Shown here in pieces: positions 1-10,093 of a stretch of DNA of 10,782 nucleotides. This stretch comes from an uncultured Rivibacter sp. (lineage in GTDB: Bacteria > Pseudomonadota > Gammaproteobacteria > Burkholderiales > Burkholderiaceae): contig CAMLNA010000139.1 in NCBI GenBank assembly GCA_946481025.1, positions 1-10,782 on the forward strand. The letters are read 5' to 3'. The translations under genes and the position numbers were made by a program. Position 1 is the first letter of the stretch. Every line of letters starts with the position of its first letter. The notes under the pieces are model-generated. The model saw only the letters and a list, made by a program, of their open reading frames with translations, did not search any database and was not told where the DNA came from.

Positions 1-3000
1 TGCTCCACCACCACCAGCGTGTTGCCCTGGTCGCCGAGCTTGTGCAGCGCGTCGAGCAGGATCTGGTTGTCGCGCGGATGCAGGCCGATGGTGGGCTCGT
101 CGAGCACGTAGCACACACCCTGCAGGTTGGAGCCCAGCTGCGCCGCCAGGCGGATGCGCTGCGCCTCGCCGCCGCTCAACGTGGGTGCGGCCCGGTCGAG
201 CGTGAGGTAGCCCAGGCCCACCTCCTCGAGGAAGGACAGGCGGTTGCGGATTTCGGAGATGACGTCGCGCGCGATGGTGGCTTCGCGGCCGTCGAGCTTC
301 TGGCCCTCGATCCAGCGGCGCGCCTCGATCACCGAACGCGCCGCCACCGCCGCGATGGAATCGCCGCGGAAGCGCACCGCCAGCGACGTGGGGTTGAGCC
401 GCGCGCCATGGCAGGTGCCGCAGGGCGCGTCGACCACGTCTTCGACCTCGGGCTCGCCGAAGGTCTTTTCCCGGCCCTTGTTGTCGTCGTCCTTGATCGA
501 GTCGTCGTAGGCCTTGCGCTGCTCGCGGGTGAGCGTGAGGCCCGTGCCCACGCAATCGGGGCACCAGCCGTGCTTGGAGTTGTACGAGAACATGCGCGGG
601 TCCAGCTCGGGGAAGCTGGTGCCGCATTGCGGGCAGGCGCGCTTGGTGGAAAACACCTTCACGCGGCCGATGCGCGACGTCGGGGCGCCGGCGATCATGG
701 CGCCCTTGAGCCCGTCCAGCGGGCCCAGCAGGTGCATCACGCCCTTGCCGTGCTCGAGCGTCTGTGCGAGCAGCCGGCGCAGTTCGGTTTCGTCGTCGGC
801 GCTCACCACGATGTCGCCCACCGGCAGCTCGATCGTGTGTTCCTTGAAGCGGTCGATGCGCGGCCACTTGTCGGTGGGCAGGAATTCGCCGTCCACGCGC
901 AGGTGCGAATAGCCGCGCTGCTTGGCCCACTTGGCCAGGTCGGTGTAGACGCCCTTGCGGTTGACCACCAGCGGCGCCAGCAGGCCCACGTGCTGGCCCT
1001 TGTAGTCGCGCAGCAGCTGCGCGGCGATGGACTCGGGGGTCTGCGGCTGCACCGGCACGCTGGCGTCGGCCGTGCAGTGCGGGCAGTACTGCACGCCCAG
1101 CTTCACATAGAGCAGCCGCAGGAAGTGGTAGACCTCGGTGGTGGTGGCCACGGTGCTCTTGCGGCCGCCGCGCGAGAGGCGCTGCTCGATGGCCACCGTG
1201 GGCGGGATGCCGTACACCGCATCGACCTCCGGCCGCCCCGCAGGCTGCACGATGCTGCGCGCATAGGCGTTCAGCGACTCGAGATAACGCCGCTGACCCT
1301 CGTTGAACAGGATGTCGAAGGCGAGCGTGGACTTGCCCGAGCCGGACACGCCGGTCACCACGCTGAACTTGCCGCGCGGGATGTCCACGCTCATGCCCTT
1401 CAGGTTGTGCTCGCGGGCGTTCACGATCTGGATCAGCTCGTCGGTGATGCGCCTGGCTTCGGCGCGGCGCGATTTCACCAGCGACTGCAGCGGCCGGCCC
1501 TCCTCGACCGCCCGGCCTTCGTCGCCCAGCGCCTTGGCATAGTCGCGCAGCGCTTCACCGGTGAAGGAGGTCGGGTGCGCCTTCAGGTCTTCGGGCGTGC
1601 CCGTGGCCACGACCAGCCCGCCCGCCTCGCCGCCTTCGGGGCCCAGGTCGATCAGCCAGTCGCTCGCGCGGATGACGTCGAGGTTGTGCTCGATGACGAT
1701 GAGCGAGTGGCCGGCGTCGAGCAGCTTGCGGAAGGCCCGCATCAGCTTGGCGATGTCGTCGAAGTGCAGGCCGGTGGTCGGCTCGTCGAACAGGAACAGC
1801 GTGCCCTTCCTGGCCACTGCCTGCTTCGTCGCGGTGGCGTTCTTCGCGGCATCGGCCAGGAAGCCGGCGAGCTTCAGGCGCTGCGCCTCGCCGCCGGAAA
1901 GCGTGGGCACCGGCTGGCCGAGCTTCACGTATTCGAGGCCCACGTCGGCCAGCGGCTGCAGCGCGCGCACCACCTCGCGGTCGTTGCCGAACAGGCGCAC
2001 CGCGTCGGCCACTGTGAGTTCGAGCACGTCGTTCACGTCGAGCTGCCGGCCGGCGCGCTCGACCTTCACGTCGAGGATCTCGGCCCGATAGCGCTTGCCG
2101 TCGCAGTCGGGGCAGCGCAGGTACACGTCCGACAGGAACTGCATCTCCACGTGCTCGAAGCCCGAGCCGCCGCAGGTCGGGCAGCGGCCGTCGCCGGCAT
2201 TGAAGCTGAACATGCCGGCGCCGTAGCCGCGCTGCCTGGCGAGCGGCGCGTCGGCAAAGATGGCGCGCAGCGTGTCGAAGGCGCCCACGTAGCTGGCCGG
2301 GTTGGAGCGGGCGGTCTTGCCGATGGGCGACTGGTCCACGAACACCGCATCGCTCAGCCAGTCGGCGCCCAGCAGCTGGTCGTGCTCGCCAGGTGATTCG
2401 GTGGCCTTGCCGAAATGGCGCGCCAGCGCGGGGAACAGCACGTCCTGCATCAGCGTGCTCTTGCCCGAGCCCGACACGCCGGTCACGCACACCAGCCGCT
2501 GCAGCGGGAACTCGACGCTCACGTCCTTCAGGTTGTGCTCGCGCACGCCCTGCAGCAGCAGCTTCGGCGTGTTGCCGTCCACCGGGCGCTGGAAACCGAG
2601 GCCGATTTGGCGGCGGGCCCCGAGATAGGCGCCGGTCAGCGTCTCGGCCGCCTTCAGGTCCTCGGGCGTGCCGTCGAACACGATGCGGCCGCCCTGCGTG
2701 CCCGGACCGGGGCCCAGGTCCAGCACCCGGTCGGCCGACAGCATGACCGCCGGGTCGTGCTCCACCACCACCAGGGTGTTGCCGGCGTCGCGCAGCCGGT
2801 GCATCGCCTCGACGATGCGGTTCATGTCGCGCGGGTGCAGGCCGATGCTGGGCTCGTCGAGCACGAACAGGGTGTTGACCAGCGAGGTGCCCAGCGCCGT
2901 GGTGAGGTTGATGCGCTGCACCTCGCCGCCCGAGAGCGTGCGGCTCTGCCTGTCGAGCGTGAGGTAGCCGATGCCCACGTCGCACAGGTACTTGAGCCGG

Positions 3001-4463
3001 GTGCGGATCTCGTCGAGGAGCAGGCCGAGGGCATCGTCGAGCAGGTTGCTGGGGAGCGTGAGCTCGTCGAAGAAGCGCCGCAGCCTGTCGATGGGCAGCA
3101 GCATCAGGTCGTGCAGGCTCAGGCCCGGCAGCGCCTCCAGCGGCCCGCGGCCGAAACCCACACCCAACGGCGAAAAGCGCTTGCCCGGGGGCAGCACCGC
3201 GTCGGCGCCCTGCTTCGTGCCCAGGCGCCACAGCAGCGACTCCAGCTTCAGCCGCGCGCCACCGCAAGCGCCGCAGGGCGTGTAGCTGCGGTACTTGGAC
3301 AAGAGCACGCGGATGTGCATCTTGTAGGCCTTGCTCTCCAGGTATTCGAAGAAGCGCTTGATGCCGTACCACTGCTTGTTCCACTGGCCCTTCCAGTGCG
3401 GCGAGCCGTTGATGACCCAGTCGCGCTGCGAGTCGCTCAGCTGGCTCCATGCCGTGTCGCGCGGGATGCCGGCCTCGCCTGAATACTTGAGCAGGTCGTC
3501 CTGGCACTCCTTCCAGGCCGGCGTCTGCAGCGGCTTGATGGCGCCGGCGCGCAGCGTCTTGCGGTGGTCCGGGATCACCAGGCCCCAGTCGACGCCGATC
3601 ACGCGGCCGAAGCCGCGGCAGATCTCGCAGGCCCCGAAGGCCGAGTTGAACGAGAACATCGCCGGCGTGGGCTGCGAGTAGCGCGCCTCGCTGTCCGGGC
3701 TGTGCAGGCCCGACGAGAAGCGCCACAGCTGCGGCTCGCCCTCTTCCTTCAGCGCGTACACGTTCACCCGGCCGCTGCCGCGCTTGAGCGCCACCTCCAG
3801 CGCCTCGATCACGCGGGCCTTCTCGGTGCCTTCCAGGCGGAAGCGGTCGGCCACAACGTCCAGAAGCTTGCGCGGTCCCGCGGGCGTGGCCACCTCGCGC
3901 TCGGCCTGCACGCGCGTGTAGCCGCTGGCGGAGAGCCATTGCTCCACTTCCTCGGCCGAGGTGTTGGCCGGCAGCTCCACCGGGAAGGTGACCACCAGCC
4001 GCTGGCCGCTGGCAGCACGTGTCAGCAGCTCGGCGTAGATGCTCTCGGGGTTGTCCTCGCGCACCGGCTTCGCGGTCTCCTTGTCGAACAGCTGCGCGGC
4101 ACGCGCGAACAGCAGCTTCAGGTGGTCGTTCAGCTCGGTCATCGTGCCCACCGTCGAGCGTGACGTGCGCACCGGGTTGGTCTGGTCGATGGCGATGGCC
4201 GGCGGCACGCCGTCCACGTGGTCCACGGCGGGACGGTCCATGCGGTCGAGGAACTGCCGCGCATAGGCGGAGAAGGTCTCGACATAGCGGCGCTGGCCTT
4301 CGGCGTACAGGGTGTCGAACACCAGGCTCGACTTGCCCGAGCCGCTCGGGCCGGTGACCACGGTGAGCTCGCCGGTGGCGATGTCGAGGTCGAGGTTCTT
4401 GAGGTTGTGCTGGCGCGCGCCGCGGATGCGGATGAGGCCACTGCGGGAAGAGCCGTTAGCCAT
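1..4463 (-). CDS. uvrA: Tandem (double-length) UvrA-family excinuclease ABC subunit A, C-terminus beyond the window
   Basis: UvrA is the DNA damage-recognition ATPase of nucleotide excision repair, acting in the cytoplasm with UvrB and UvrC. One frame stays open for 1487 codons and runs off the left edge. It contains two UvrA units. Unit 1 has Walker A at 38-46 (GPSGSGKSS), a CxxC at 279/282 and another at 397/400, signature LSGGEVQR at 510-517 and Walker B D536-E537. Its second ATPase half has Walker A at 662-670, a zinc finger C761-C764-C784-C787, LSGGEAQR at 855-862 and D893-E894. Unit 2 begins near 1015, with Walker A at 1038-1046, cysteines 1127/1130, 1277/1280 and 1301/1304, LSGGEAQR at 1429-1436 and D1455-E1456. 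Single UvrA is about 940 residues, so the whole protein should be near 1,900-2,000. Frame continuity was checked at several motifs. The start at 4463 lacks a clear Shine-Dalgarno; an in-frame ATG at 4502 would add 13 residues but overlaps a possible -10 box. Such fusions often coexist with a normal uvrA, so this may be an accessory copy. Confidence 0.96.
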   Translation of the reverse strand, partial: MANGSSRSGLIRIRGARQHNLKNLDLDIATGELTVVTGPSGSGKSSLVFDTLYAEGQRRYVETFSAYARQFLDRMDRPAVDHVDGVPPAIAIDQTNPVRTSRSTVGTMTELNDHLKLLFARAAQLFDKETAKPVREDNPESIYAELLTRAASGQRLVVTFPVELPANTSAEEVEQWLSASGYTRVQAEREVATPAGPRKLLDVVADRFRLEGTEKARVIEALEVALKRGSGRVNVYALKEEGEPQLWRFSSGLHSPDSEARYSQPTPAMFSFNSAFGACEICRGFGRVIGVDWGLVIPDHRKTLRAGAIKPLQTPAWKECQDDLLKYSGEAGIPRDTAWSQLSDSQRDWVINGSPHWKGQWNKQWYGIKRFFEYLESKAYKMHIRVLLSKYRSYTPCGACGGARLKLESLLWRLGTKQGADAVLPPGKRFSPLGVGFGRGPLEALPGLSLHDLMLLPIDRLRRFFDELTLPSNLLDDALGLLLDEIRTRLKYLCDVGIGYLTLDRQSRTLSGGEVQRINLTTALGTSLVNTLFVLDEPSIGLHPRDMNRIVEAMHRLRDAGNTLVVVEHDPAVMLSADRVLDLGPGPGTQGGRIVFDGTPEDLKAAETLTGAYLGARRQIGLGFQRPVDGNTPKLLLQGVREHNLKDVSVEFPLQRLVCVTGVSGSGKSTLMQDVLFPALARHFGKATESPGEHDQLLGADWLSDAVFVDQSPIGKTARSNPASYVGAFDTLRAIFADAPLARQRGYGAGMFSFNAGDGRCPTCGGSGFEHVEMQFLSDVYLRCPDCDGKRYRAEILDVKVERAGRQLDVNDVLELTVADAVRLFGNDREVVRALQPLADVGLEYVKLGQPVPTLSGGEAQRLKLAGFLADAAKNATATKQAVARKGTLFLFDEPTTGLHFDDIAKLMRAFRKLLDAGHSLIVIEHNLDVIRASDWLIDLGPEGGEAGGLVVATGTPEDLKAHPTSFTGEALRDYAKALGDEGRAVEEGRPLQSLVKSRRAEARRITDELIQIVNAREHNLKGMSVDIPRGKFSVVTGVSGSGKSTLAFDILFNEGQRRYLESLNAYARSIVQPAGRPEVDAVYGIPPTVAIEQRLSRGGRKSTVATTTEVYHFLRLLYVKLGVQYCPHCTADASVPVQPQTPESIAAQLLRDYKGQHVGLLAPLVVNRKGVYTDLAKWAKQRGYSHLRVDGEFLPTDKWPRIDRFKEHTIELPVGDIVVSADDETELRRLLAQTLEHGKGVMHLLGPLDGLKGAMIAGAPTSRIGRVKVFSTKRACPQCGTSFPELDPRMFSYNSKHGWCPDCVGTGLTLTREQRKAYDDSIKDDDNKGREKTFGEPEVEDVVDAPCGTCHGARLNPTSLAVRFRGDSIAAVAARSVIEARRWIEGQKLDGREATIARDVISEIRNRLSFLEEVGLGYLTLDRAAPTLSGGEAQRIRLAAQLGSNLQGVCYVLDEPTIGLHPRDNQILLDALHKLGDQGNTLVVVE

Positions 4464-4500
4464 GGGGGTGCCGGTAGGGCTGGGCGAGGGAGGGGCAGGC

Positions 4501-4506
4501 ATTTTA
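4501..4506 (-). promoter_or_regulatory. uvrA: Possible -10 box for uvrA
   Basis: Read on the minus strand this is TAAAAT, one mismatch from TATAAT, 37 bases upstream of the chosen uvrA ATG. The hexamer 17 bases further upstream (AGCGGA) is a poor -35. If this box is used, transcription starts just inside the alternative ATG at 4502-4500, which would favour the ATG at 4463 as the true start. Confidence 0.3.
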
Positions 4507-4541
4507 GGAAGCGAAGGCAACCATCCGCTCGCTACGGGAAA

Positions 4542-4615
4542 GCGTGAAGACAAACACGTGCGTGACGCGTAAAAACGCCGCCTCCGGTGTCACGCCCCGC
4601 AAGGGGGGTTCACGC
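4542..4615. repeat. Nested inverted repeats of GCGTGA / TCACGC
   Basis: Two 7-base inverted repeats are nested. GCGTGAA at 4542-4548 pairs with TTCACGC at 4609-4615, and inside it GCGTGAC at 4560-4566 pairs with GTCACGC at 4589-4595. The half-sites on each side are about 18-20 bases apart, close to two helical turns. The array lies between the two divergent start codons, so it could bind a regulator or form a cruciform. No known operator is recognised. Confidence 0.5.
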
Positions 4616-4645
4616 ATTCGTGATGAAAGACCGCGATTCAAGGCA

Positions 4646-4660
4646 GAAACAGAGTGTTTC
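4646..4660. promoter_or_regulatory. Perfect palindrome GAAACA-GAG-TGTTTC, operator-like
   Basis: Six-base arms are perfectly complementary around a 3-base centre, with AT-rich arms in a GC-rich genome, 85 bases upstream of the first binding-protein start. The symmetry and size suit a dimeric helix-turn-helix repressor. The regulator is unknown and no regulator gene is adjacent in the window. Related AAACAC half-sites occur at 4552 and 4694. Confidence 0.45.
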
Positions 4661-4710
4661 GGTTTTCCACGATGCTTGGCAGCGACATCGGGCAAACACT
4701 TTTCACCCGG

Positions 4711-4732
4711 CGGCGCTACCCTGCGCCGTTTT
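4711..4732 (+). terminator. Terminator-shaped hairpin in the leader of the first binding-protein gene (possible attenuator)
   Basis: CGGCGC at 4711-4716 pairs with GCGCCG at 4723-4728 around the loop TACCCT, and four T's follow at 4729-4732. The Shine-Dalgarno begins only three bases later. This is the shape of a short intrinsic terminator or a translation-masking hairpin. The loop TACCCT could alternatively be a -10 box, in which case the stem would not be transcribed, and no good -35 was found for it. The stem is short, so the call is uncertain. Confidence 0.3.
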
Positions 4733-4734
4733 GC

Positions 4735-4740
4735 AGGAGG
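4735..4740 (+). promoter_or_regulatory. Strong Shine-Dalgarno that fixes the start at 4745
   Basis: AGGAGG, a full match to the anti-Shine-Dalgarno core, sits four bases before the ATG. It rules out the longer reading that begins with GTG at 4544, which would bury the signal peptide. Confidence 0.8.
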
Positions 4741-4744
4741 ATCC

Positions 4745-5866
4745 ATGCTTCCCCATCGACATGCCCGCGCGGCGGCGGCGATCACGCTGCTGCTCGGGCT
4801 GGCAGGATCTGCGGCCGCGCAGATCGTCATTGGCCAGACCTCGGGCTTCACCGGCTCGGTGGCCACCGGCGTGAAGGAAAACACCGACGGCGCCAAGCTC
4901 TACTTCGATGCGGTGAACGAACGCGGCGGCGTGAACGGCCAGCGGGTGGAACTGGTGTCGCTGGACGACAAGTTCGACCCCAAGCTGGCGGTCGAGAACG
5001 CCAGGAAGCTCATCACCGAGAAGAAGGCGATCGCGCTGTTCCTGAACCGCGGCACGCCGCATTCCGAGGCGATCATGCCGCTGCTCAAGGAGTACAAGGT
5101 GCCGCTGATCGCCCCGTCCACCGGCGCGATGTCCCTGCACAAGCCGGTGCACCCGTACGTGTTCAACGTGCGCGCCACCTACCAGCGCGAGTCCGAGAAG
5201 GCGGTGCAGCACCTGACCACCATCGGCATCACCCGCATCGGCATCCTGCAGACCGACGACTCCTTCGGTGGCGATGCGGTCCAAGGCGCGCTGAAGGGGC
5301 TCGAGAAGGCCAGGCTGGAACCCCTGTTCCTCGAGAAGTTCGACCGTGCCAAGCCCGACCTCGCGAAGATGACCCAGGTGGTCCAGCAGCGCGAGCCGCA
5401 GGCGGTGATCTTCATCGGCTCGGCCAACACGGTGGCCGAAGGCACCAAGGCACTGCGCACGGCCGGCTCGCGCGCGCAGGTGGTCACGCTGTCGAACAAC
5501 GCCTCGGGCGGTTTCGTGAAGCTGCTCGGCGAACACGGCCGCGGCACCATCGTCACCCAGGTCTTCCCCTACGAGCGCTCGCTGGCGGCGCCCATCGTGA
5601 AGGAGGCCGCCGACCTGGCCAAGGACAAGGGGCAGGACGAGGTCACCCCCGCCATGCTCGAGGGCTTTGCCGCGGCCAAGGTGGTGGTCGAAGGCCTGCG
5701 CCGCGCCGGCGCCAACCCGACGCCGGGCAAGCTGGTGCAGGCGCTCGAAACCTTCCGCCGGGTCGACATCGGCGGGCTGGAAGTCAGCTTCAGCTCGAAC
5801 GATCATTCAGGACTGGACTACGCCGACCTGTCGATCATCGGGCCGGAAGGCAAGTTCAGGCGTTAG
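4745..5866 (+). CDS. Periplasmic substrate-binding protein of a branched-chain amino acid-type ABC transporter (paralogue 1)
   Basis: The 373-residue protein starts with a Sec signal peptide: basic start, hydrophobic core around residues 11-20, and a likely cut after AAA at 25, before QIVIGQT. The mature 348 residues look like the Peripla_BP_6 (Leu/Ile/Val-binding-like) family. Signs are the opening IGQTSGFTG, DGAKLYFDAVNERGGVNG, VELVSLDDKFDP, and APSTGAM in the ligand-contact loop. Family members capture amino acids, amides or aromatic acids in the periplasm and deliver them to Liv-type permeases; the ligand here cannot be told. The start is set by AGGAGG four bases upstream. A paralogue follows 75 bases downstream and is gaplessly alignable over the mature region, with about 249 of 348 residues identical by my hand count. 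No permease or ATPase gene is present, so it is an orphan in this window. Confidence 0.93.
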   Translation: MLPHRHARAAAAITLLLGLAGSAAAQIVIGQTSGFTGSVATGVKENTDGAKLYFDAVNERGGVNGQRVELVSLDDKFDPKLAVENARKLITEKKAIALFLNRGTPHSEAIMPLLKEYKVPLIAPSTGAMSLHKPVHPYVFNVRATYQRESEKAVQHLTTIGITRIGILQTDDSFGGDAVQGALKGLEKARLEPLFLEKFDRAKPDLAKMTQVVQQREPQAVIFIGSANTVAEGTKALRTAGSRAQVVTLSNNASGGFVKLLGEHGRGTIVTQVFPYERSLAAPIVKEAADLAKDKGQDEVTPAMLEGFAAAKVVVEGLRRAGANPTPGKLVQALETFRRVDIGGLEVSFSSNDHSGLDYADLSIIGPEGKFRR

Positions 5867-5911
5867 GGCCTGCGGCACGCCCTCCCCACAAGGGGCGCAC
5901 CGCCGCGGGCC
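5867..5911 (+). other. Intergenic stem-loop between the tandem binding-protein genes
   Basis: Directly after the stop codon, GGCCTGCGGC (5867-5876) pairs with GCCGCGGGCC (5902-5911) over 10 bp with one G-U wobble. Inside it CCCC (5884-5887) pairs with GGGG (5892-5895). No T run follows, so it is not a classic intrinsic terminator. Such structures between co-transcribed genes often protect the upstream message from 3' exonucleases or lower readthrough, which would favour the first protein. The downstream Shine-Dalgarno AGGAG (5931-5935) is left outside the fold. Confidence 0.55.
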
Positions 5912-5941
5912 GTGGCCATCACAACAAGCGAGGAGTACGGA

Positions 5942-7057
5942 ATGAAAGCAAGACAACTGCTTTGGAGCGTATCGGCTGCGGCCGCCCTGGCCAGCTTCGG
6001 CGCCTCGGCGCAGATCGTGGTCGGCCAGACGGCCGGCTTCTCCGGCGTGGTGGCCGCGGGCGTGAAGGAAACGACCGATGGCGCCAAGCTCTACCTCGAC
6101 GCCATCAACGAACAGGGCGGCGTCAACGGCCAGAAGATCGAGCTGGTGTCGCTCGACGACAAGTTCGACCCCAAGCTGGCCGCCGAAAACGCCAAGAAGC
6201 TGATCACCGAGCACAAGGTGGTCACCCTCTTCCTCACCCGGGGCACGCCGCACACGCAGGCCATCGTGCCTCTGCTGGCCGAGCACCGGGTGCCGCTGGT
6301 GGCGCCCTCCACCGGCGCGATGGCGCTGCACCAGCCGGTGAACCCGATGATCTTCAACGTGCGGGCCACCTACCAGCGCGAGGCCGAGCGTGCCATCCGC
6401 CACCTGAGCCTGATCGGCCTGGAGCGCATCGCCATCCTGCAGGTGGACGACAGCTTCGGCGCCGACGCGGTGCAGGGGGCGCAGAAGGGTTTCGAGGCGG
6501 TGGGCAAGCAGCCGCTGCTGCTGGAGAAGTTCGACCGCGCCAAGCCCGACTACAGCGCGGCCGCGCCCAAGATCGCCAAGGCCGACGCGCAGGCGGTGCT
6601 GTTCATCGGCTCCGGCGGCGCGGTGGCCGACGGCGCCAAGGCGCTGCGCGATGCCGGCTCGCGTGCGCAGATCGTCACGCTGTCGAACAACGCCTCGGGC
6701 GGATTCATCAAGCAGCTGGGCGACAACGCCCGCGGCACCATCGTCACGCAGGTGTTTCCCTATGAGCGCTCGCTGTCGGCGCCCATCGTGAAGGAGGCCG
6801 TGGACCTGATGCGCGCCAAGGGCGGCACCGAGGTGTCTCCGGCCATGATGGAAGGCTTTGCCGCCGCCAAGGTGCTGGTCGAGGGCCTGCGCCGCGCCGG
6901 CGCCAACCCCACTCGCGAGAAGTTGGTCACGGCACTCAATGGAATCCGCAAGCTGGACATCGGCGGGATGGAAGTAAGCTTCAGCCCCGGCGATCACACC
7001 GGCCTCGACTACGCCGACCTTTCCATCATCGGACAGGACGGCAAGTTCCGCCGTTGA
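5942..7057 (+). CDS. Periplasmic substrate-binding protein of a branched-chain amino acid-type ABC transporter (paralogue 2)
   Basis: The 371-residue protein has its own signal peptide, MKARQLLWSV then an Ala-rich core, with a likely cut after ASA at 23, before QIVVGQT. The mature form is 348 residues, the same length as its upstream paralogue, and belongs to the same Peripla_BP_6 type. Shared blocks include LVSLDDKFDPKLA, APSTGAM, FNVRATYQRE, LSNNASGGF and GTIVTQVFPYERSL. The largest divergence is at mature positions about 161-170 and 181-190, where nearly every residue differs, and ligand specificity may differ too. AGGAG at 5931-5935, six bases upstream, supports the ATG at 5942 over an earlier in-frame GTG at 5912. 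It is probably co-transcribed with paralogue 1, since no clear promoter was seen in the 75-base gap. The transporter partners must be elsewhere, or the protein has another role such as sensing. Confidence 0.93.
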   Translation: MKARQLLWSVSAAAALASFGASAQIVVGQTAGFSGVVAAGVKETTDGAKLYLDAINEQGGVNGQKIELVSLDDKFDPKLAAENAKKLITEHKVVTLFLTRGTPHTQAIVPLLAEHRVPLVAPSTGAMALHQPVNPMIFNVRATYQREAERAIRHLSLIGLERIAILQVDDSFGADAVQGAQKGFEAVGKQPLLLEKFDRAKPDYSAAAPKIAKADAQAVLFIGSGGAVADGAKALRDAGSRAQIVTLSNNASGGFIKQLGDNARGTIVTQVFPYERSLSAPIVKEAVDLMRAKGGTEVSPAMMEGFAAAKVLVEGLRRAGANPTREKLVTALNGIRKLDIGGMEVSFSPGDHTGLDYADLSIIGQDGKFRR

Positions 7058-7102
7058 CAGGCCCTGGGCCTGGAGGGTCGCCACCGGGCCGCGCAGCGGC
7101 CC
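7058..7102 (+). terminator. Two GC-rich hairpins after the second binding-protein gene
   Basis: Immediately after the TGA, CAGGCCC-T-GGGCCTG (7058-7072) is a perfect 7-base dyad around one base. It is followed by GGGCCGC-GCA-GCGGCCC (7086-7102), a 7-bp stem with a 3-base loop. Neither has a downstream T run, so an intrinsic terminator is only possible; Rho-dependent ending or mRNA stabilisation fits as well. Their position suggests the end of the binding-protein transcript before the kinase gene at 7124. Confidence 0.45.
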
Positions 7103-7123
7103 GCAGGTGTTCCACATCCCGGC

Positions 7124-9598
<2,475 letters not shown>

Positions 9599-9602
9599 GG
9601 CG

Positions 9603-10070
9603 ATGAACAAGCTGCTGCTGGGCTGCACGCATGCTGCTGCCGCCGCGCTCGGCTTCGCAGCCGGCATCTACCTGCTGCCCATCCTGTCGGCGCCGGCCGC
9701 GCCTTCGGCCGCCGAGCTGGCCCGGCAGTCGGGCGGCGCGCTCTACCAGGGCGAGTTCCGCCGCGACCTGAAGGACAGCGACGCGCTGCACTGGGGCGAA
9801 GGCAGGCTGTCGGTCGGCCGCAGCAGCATCACCCTCGCCGGCCGGCTCGCGCCGGGTCCGGCGTACCGGCTGTACCTGTCGCCCGAGTTCGTGGAGACGG
9901 AGGCCGACTTCCTGCGGCTCAAGCCGCGCATGGTGCAGGTGGGCGCCATCGTCACCTTCGACAACTTCATCGTCAGCGTGCCGCCCTCGGTGGACGTGAC
10001 GCAGTACACCGCGGCCATCGTGTGGTGCGAGGCCTTTTCGCAATTCATCACGGCGGCTCGGTATCGGTGA
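9603..10070 (+). CDS. DM13-domain protein with an N-terminal membrane anchor
   Basis: The 155-residue protein begins with a single hydrophobic segment (about residues 3-29), a membrane anchor or uncleaved signal, placing the rest outside the cytoplasmic membrane. The body resembles the DM13 domain: DALHWGEGRLSVG, then AYRLYLSPEFV, and a final AAIVWCEAFSQFITAA. The last contains the family's conserved cysteine (C142) in its usual WC-x2-F setting. DM13 has been proposed to take part in electron transfer or redox steps; that is a family-level suggestion, and no cofactor can be seen. The ATG follows the kinase stop by four bases, with GAGG at 9597-9600 only two bases before it, so translation is probably coupled to the kinase. 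A hairpin follows the stop at once. The domain call is from motif memory and would need a profile search. Confidence 0.82.
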   Translation: MNKLLLGCTHAAAAALGFAAGIYLLPILSAPAAPSAAELARQSGGALYQGEFRRDLKDSDALHWGEGRLSVGRSSITLAGRLAPGPAYRLYLSPEFVETEADFLRLKPRMVQVGAIVTFDNFIVSVPPSVDVTQYTAAIVWCEAFSQFITAARYR

Positions 10071-10071
10071 C

Positions 10072-10089
10072 GCCGGCGCCCGCGCCGGC
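10072..10089 (+). terminator. Hairpin just after the DM13 gene
   Basis: GCCGGCG (10072-10078) pairs perfectly with CGCCGGC (10083-10089) around CCCG, one base after the stop codon. The following bases (CTTCTACACTG) contain few T's, so it is an imperfect intrinsic terminator at best. Its place directly after the kinase-DM13 pair suggests the end of that unit. Confidence 0.45.
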
Positions 10090-10093
10090 CTTC

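Larger units (their letters stand above)
4464..4744. promoter_or_regulatory. Divergent intergenic region between uvrA and the first binding-protein gene
   Basis: These 281 bases hold no convincing gene. They separate divergently transcribed genes, so both promoters should lie here. The stretch is visibly richer in A and T than its surroundings and contains several dyads, listed separately: nested GCGTGA/TCACGC repeats, a 15-base palindrome and a terminator-like hairpin. AAACAC occurs at 4552-4557 and 4694-4699, with its reverse complement GTGTTT at 4654-4659, which may be repeated half-sites. A CCCC-GCAA-GGGG hairpin with a GNRA loop lies at 4595-4606. No LexA-type CTG-N10-CAG box was seen by eye. 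Confidence 0.7.

Noticed and set aside
42..2396. A 784-codon open frame on the plus strand opposite uvrA
   Set aside because: Its translation is dominated by Ala, Arg, Val, His and Gln with no recognisable domain, and the opposite strand encodes clear UvrA motifs throughout. Long antisense frames are expected in very GC-rich genes.
1555..3939. A 794-codon minus-strand frame overlapping uvrA in another phase
   Set aside because: It is Arg/Ala/Gly-rich low-complexity sequence, while the true frame of the same strand carries the ATPase motifs.
4463..4502. ATG at 4502 as the uvrA start
   Set aside because: It has no Shine-Dalgarno, adds a Pro/Ser-rich 13-residue extension not typical of UvrA, and overlaps a plausible -10 box. 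It is not fully excluded.
4544..4744. GTG at 4544 as an upstream start for the first binding protein
   Set aside because: It would place 67 residues before the signal peptide and has no Shine-Dalgarno, whereas AGGAGG sits correctly before 4745.
4464..4744. LexA (SOS) box controlling uvrA
   Set aside because: No CTGT-N8-ACAG or close CTG-N10-CAG match was seen in the divergent region.
4654..6765. A 703-codon plus-strand frame overlapping both binding-protein genes
   Set aside because: It spans the intergenic stem-loop and both genes out of phase, and its composition is Arg/Gly/Pro-rich.
9603..9632. Lipoprotein signal at the DM13 protein start (LLLGC, cysteine 8)
   Set aside because: The cysteine comes too early for a signal peptide and the hydrophobic stretch continues well past it, so a transmembrane anchor fits better.
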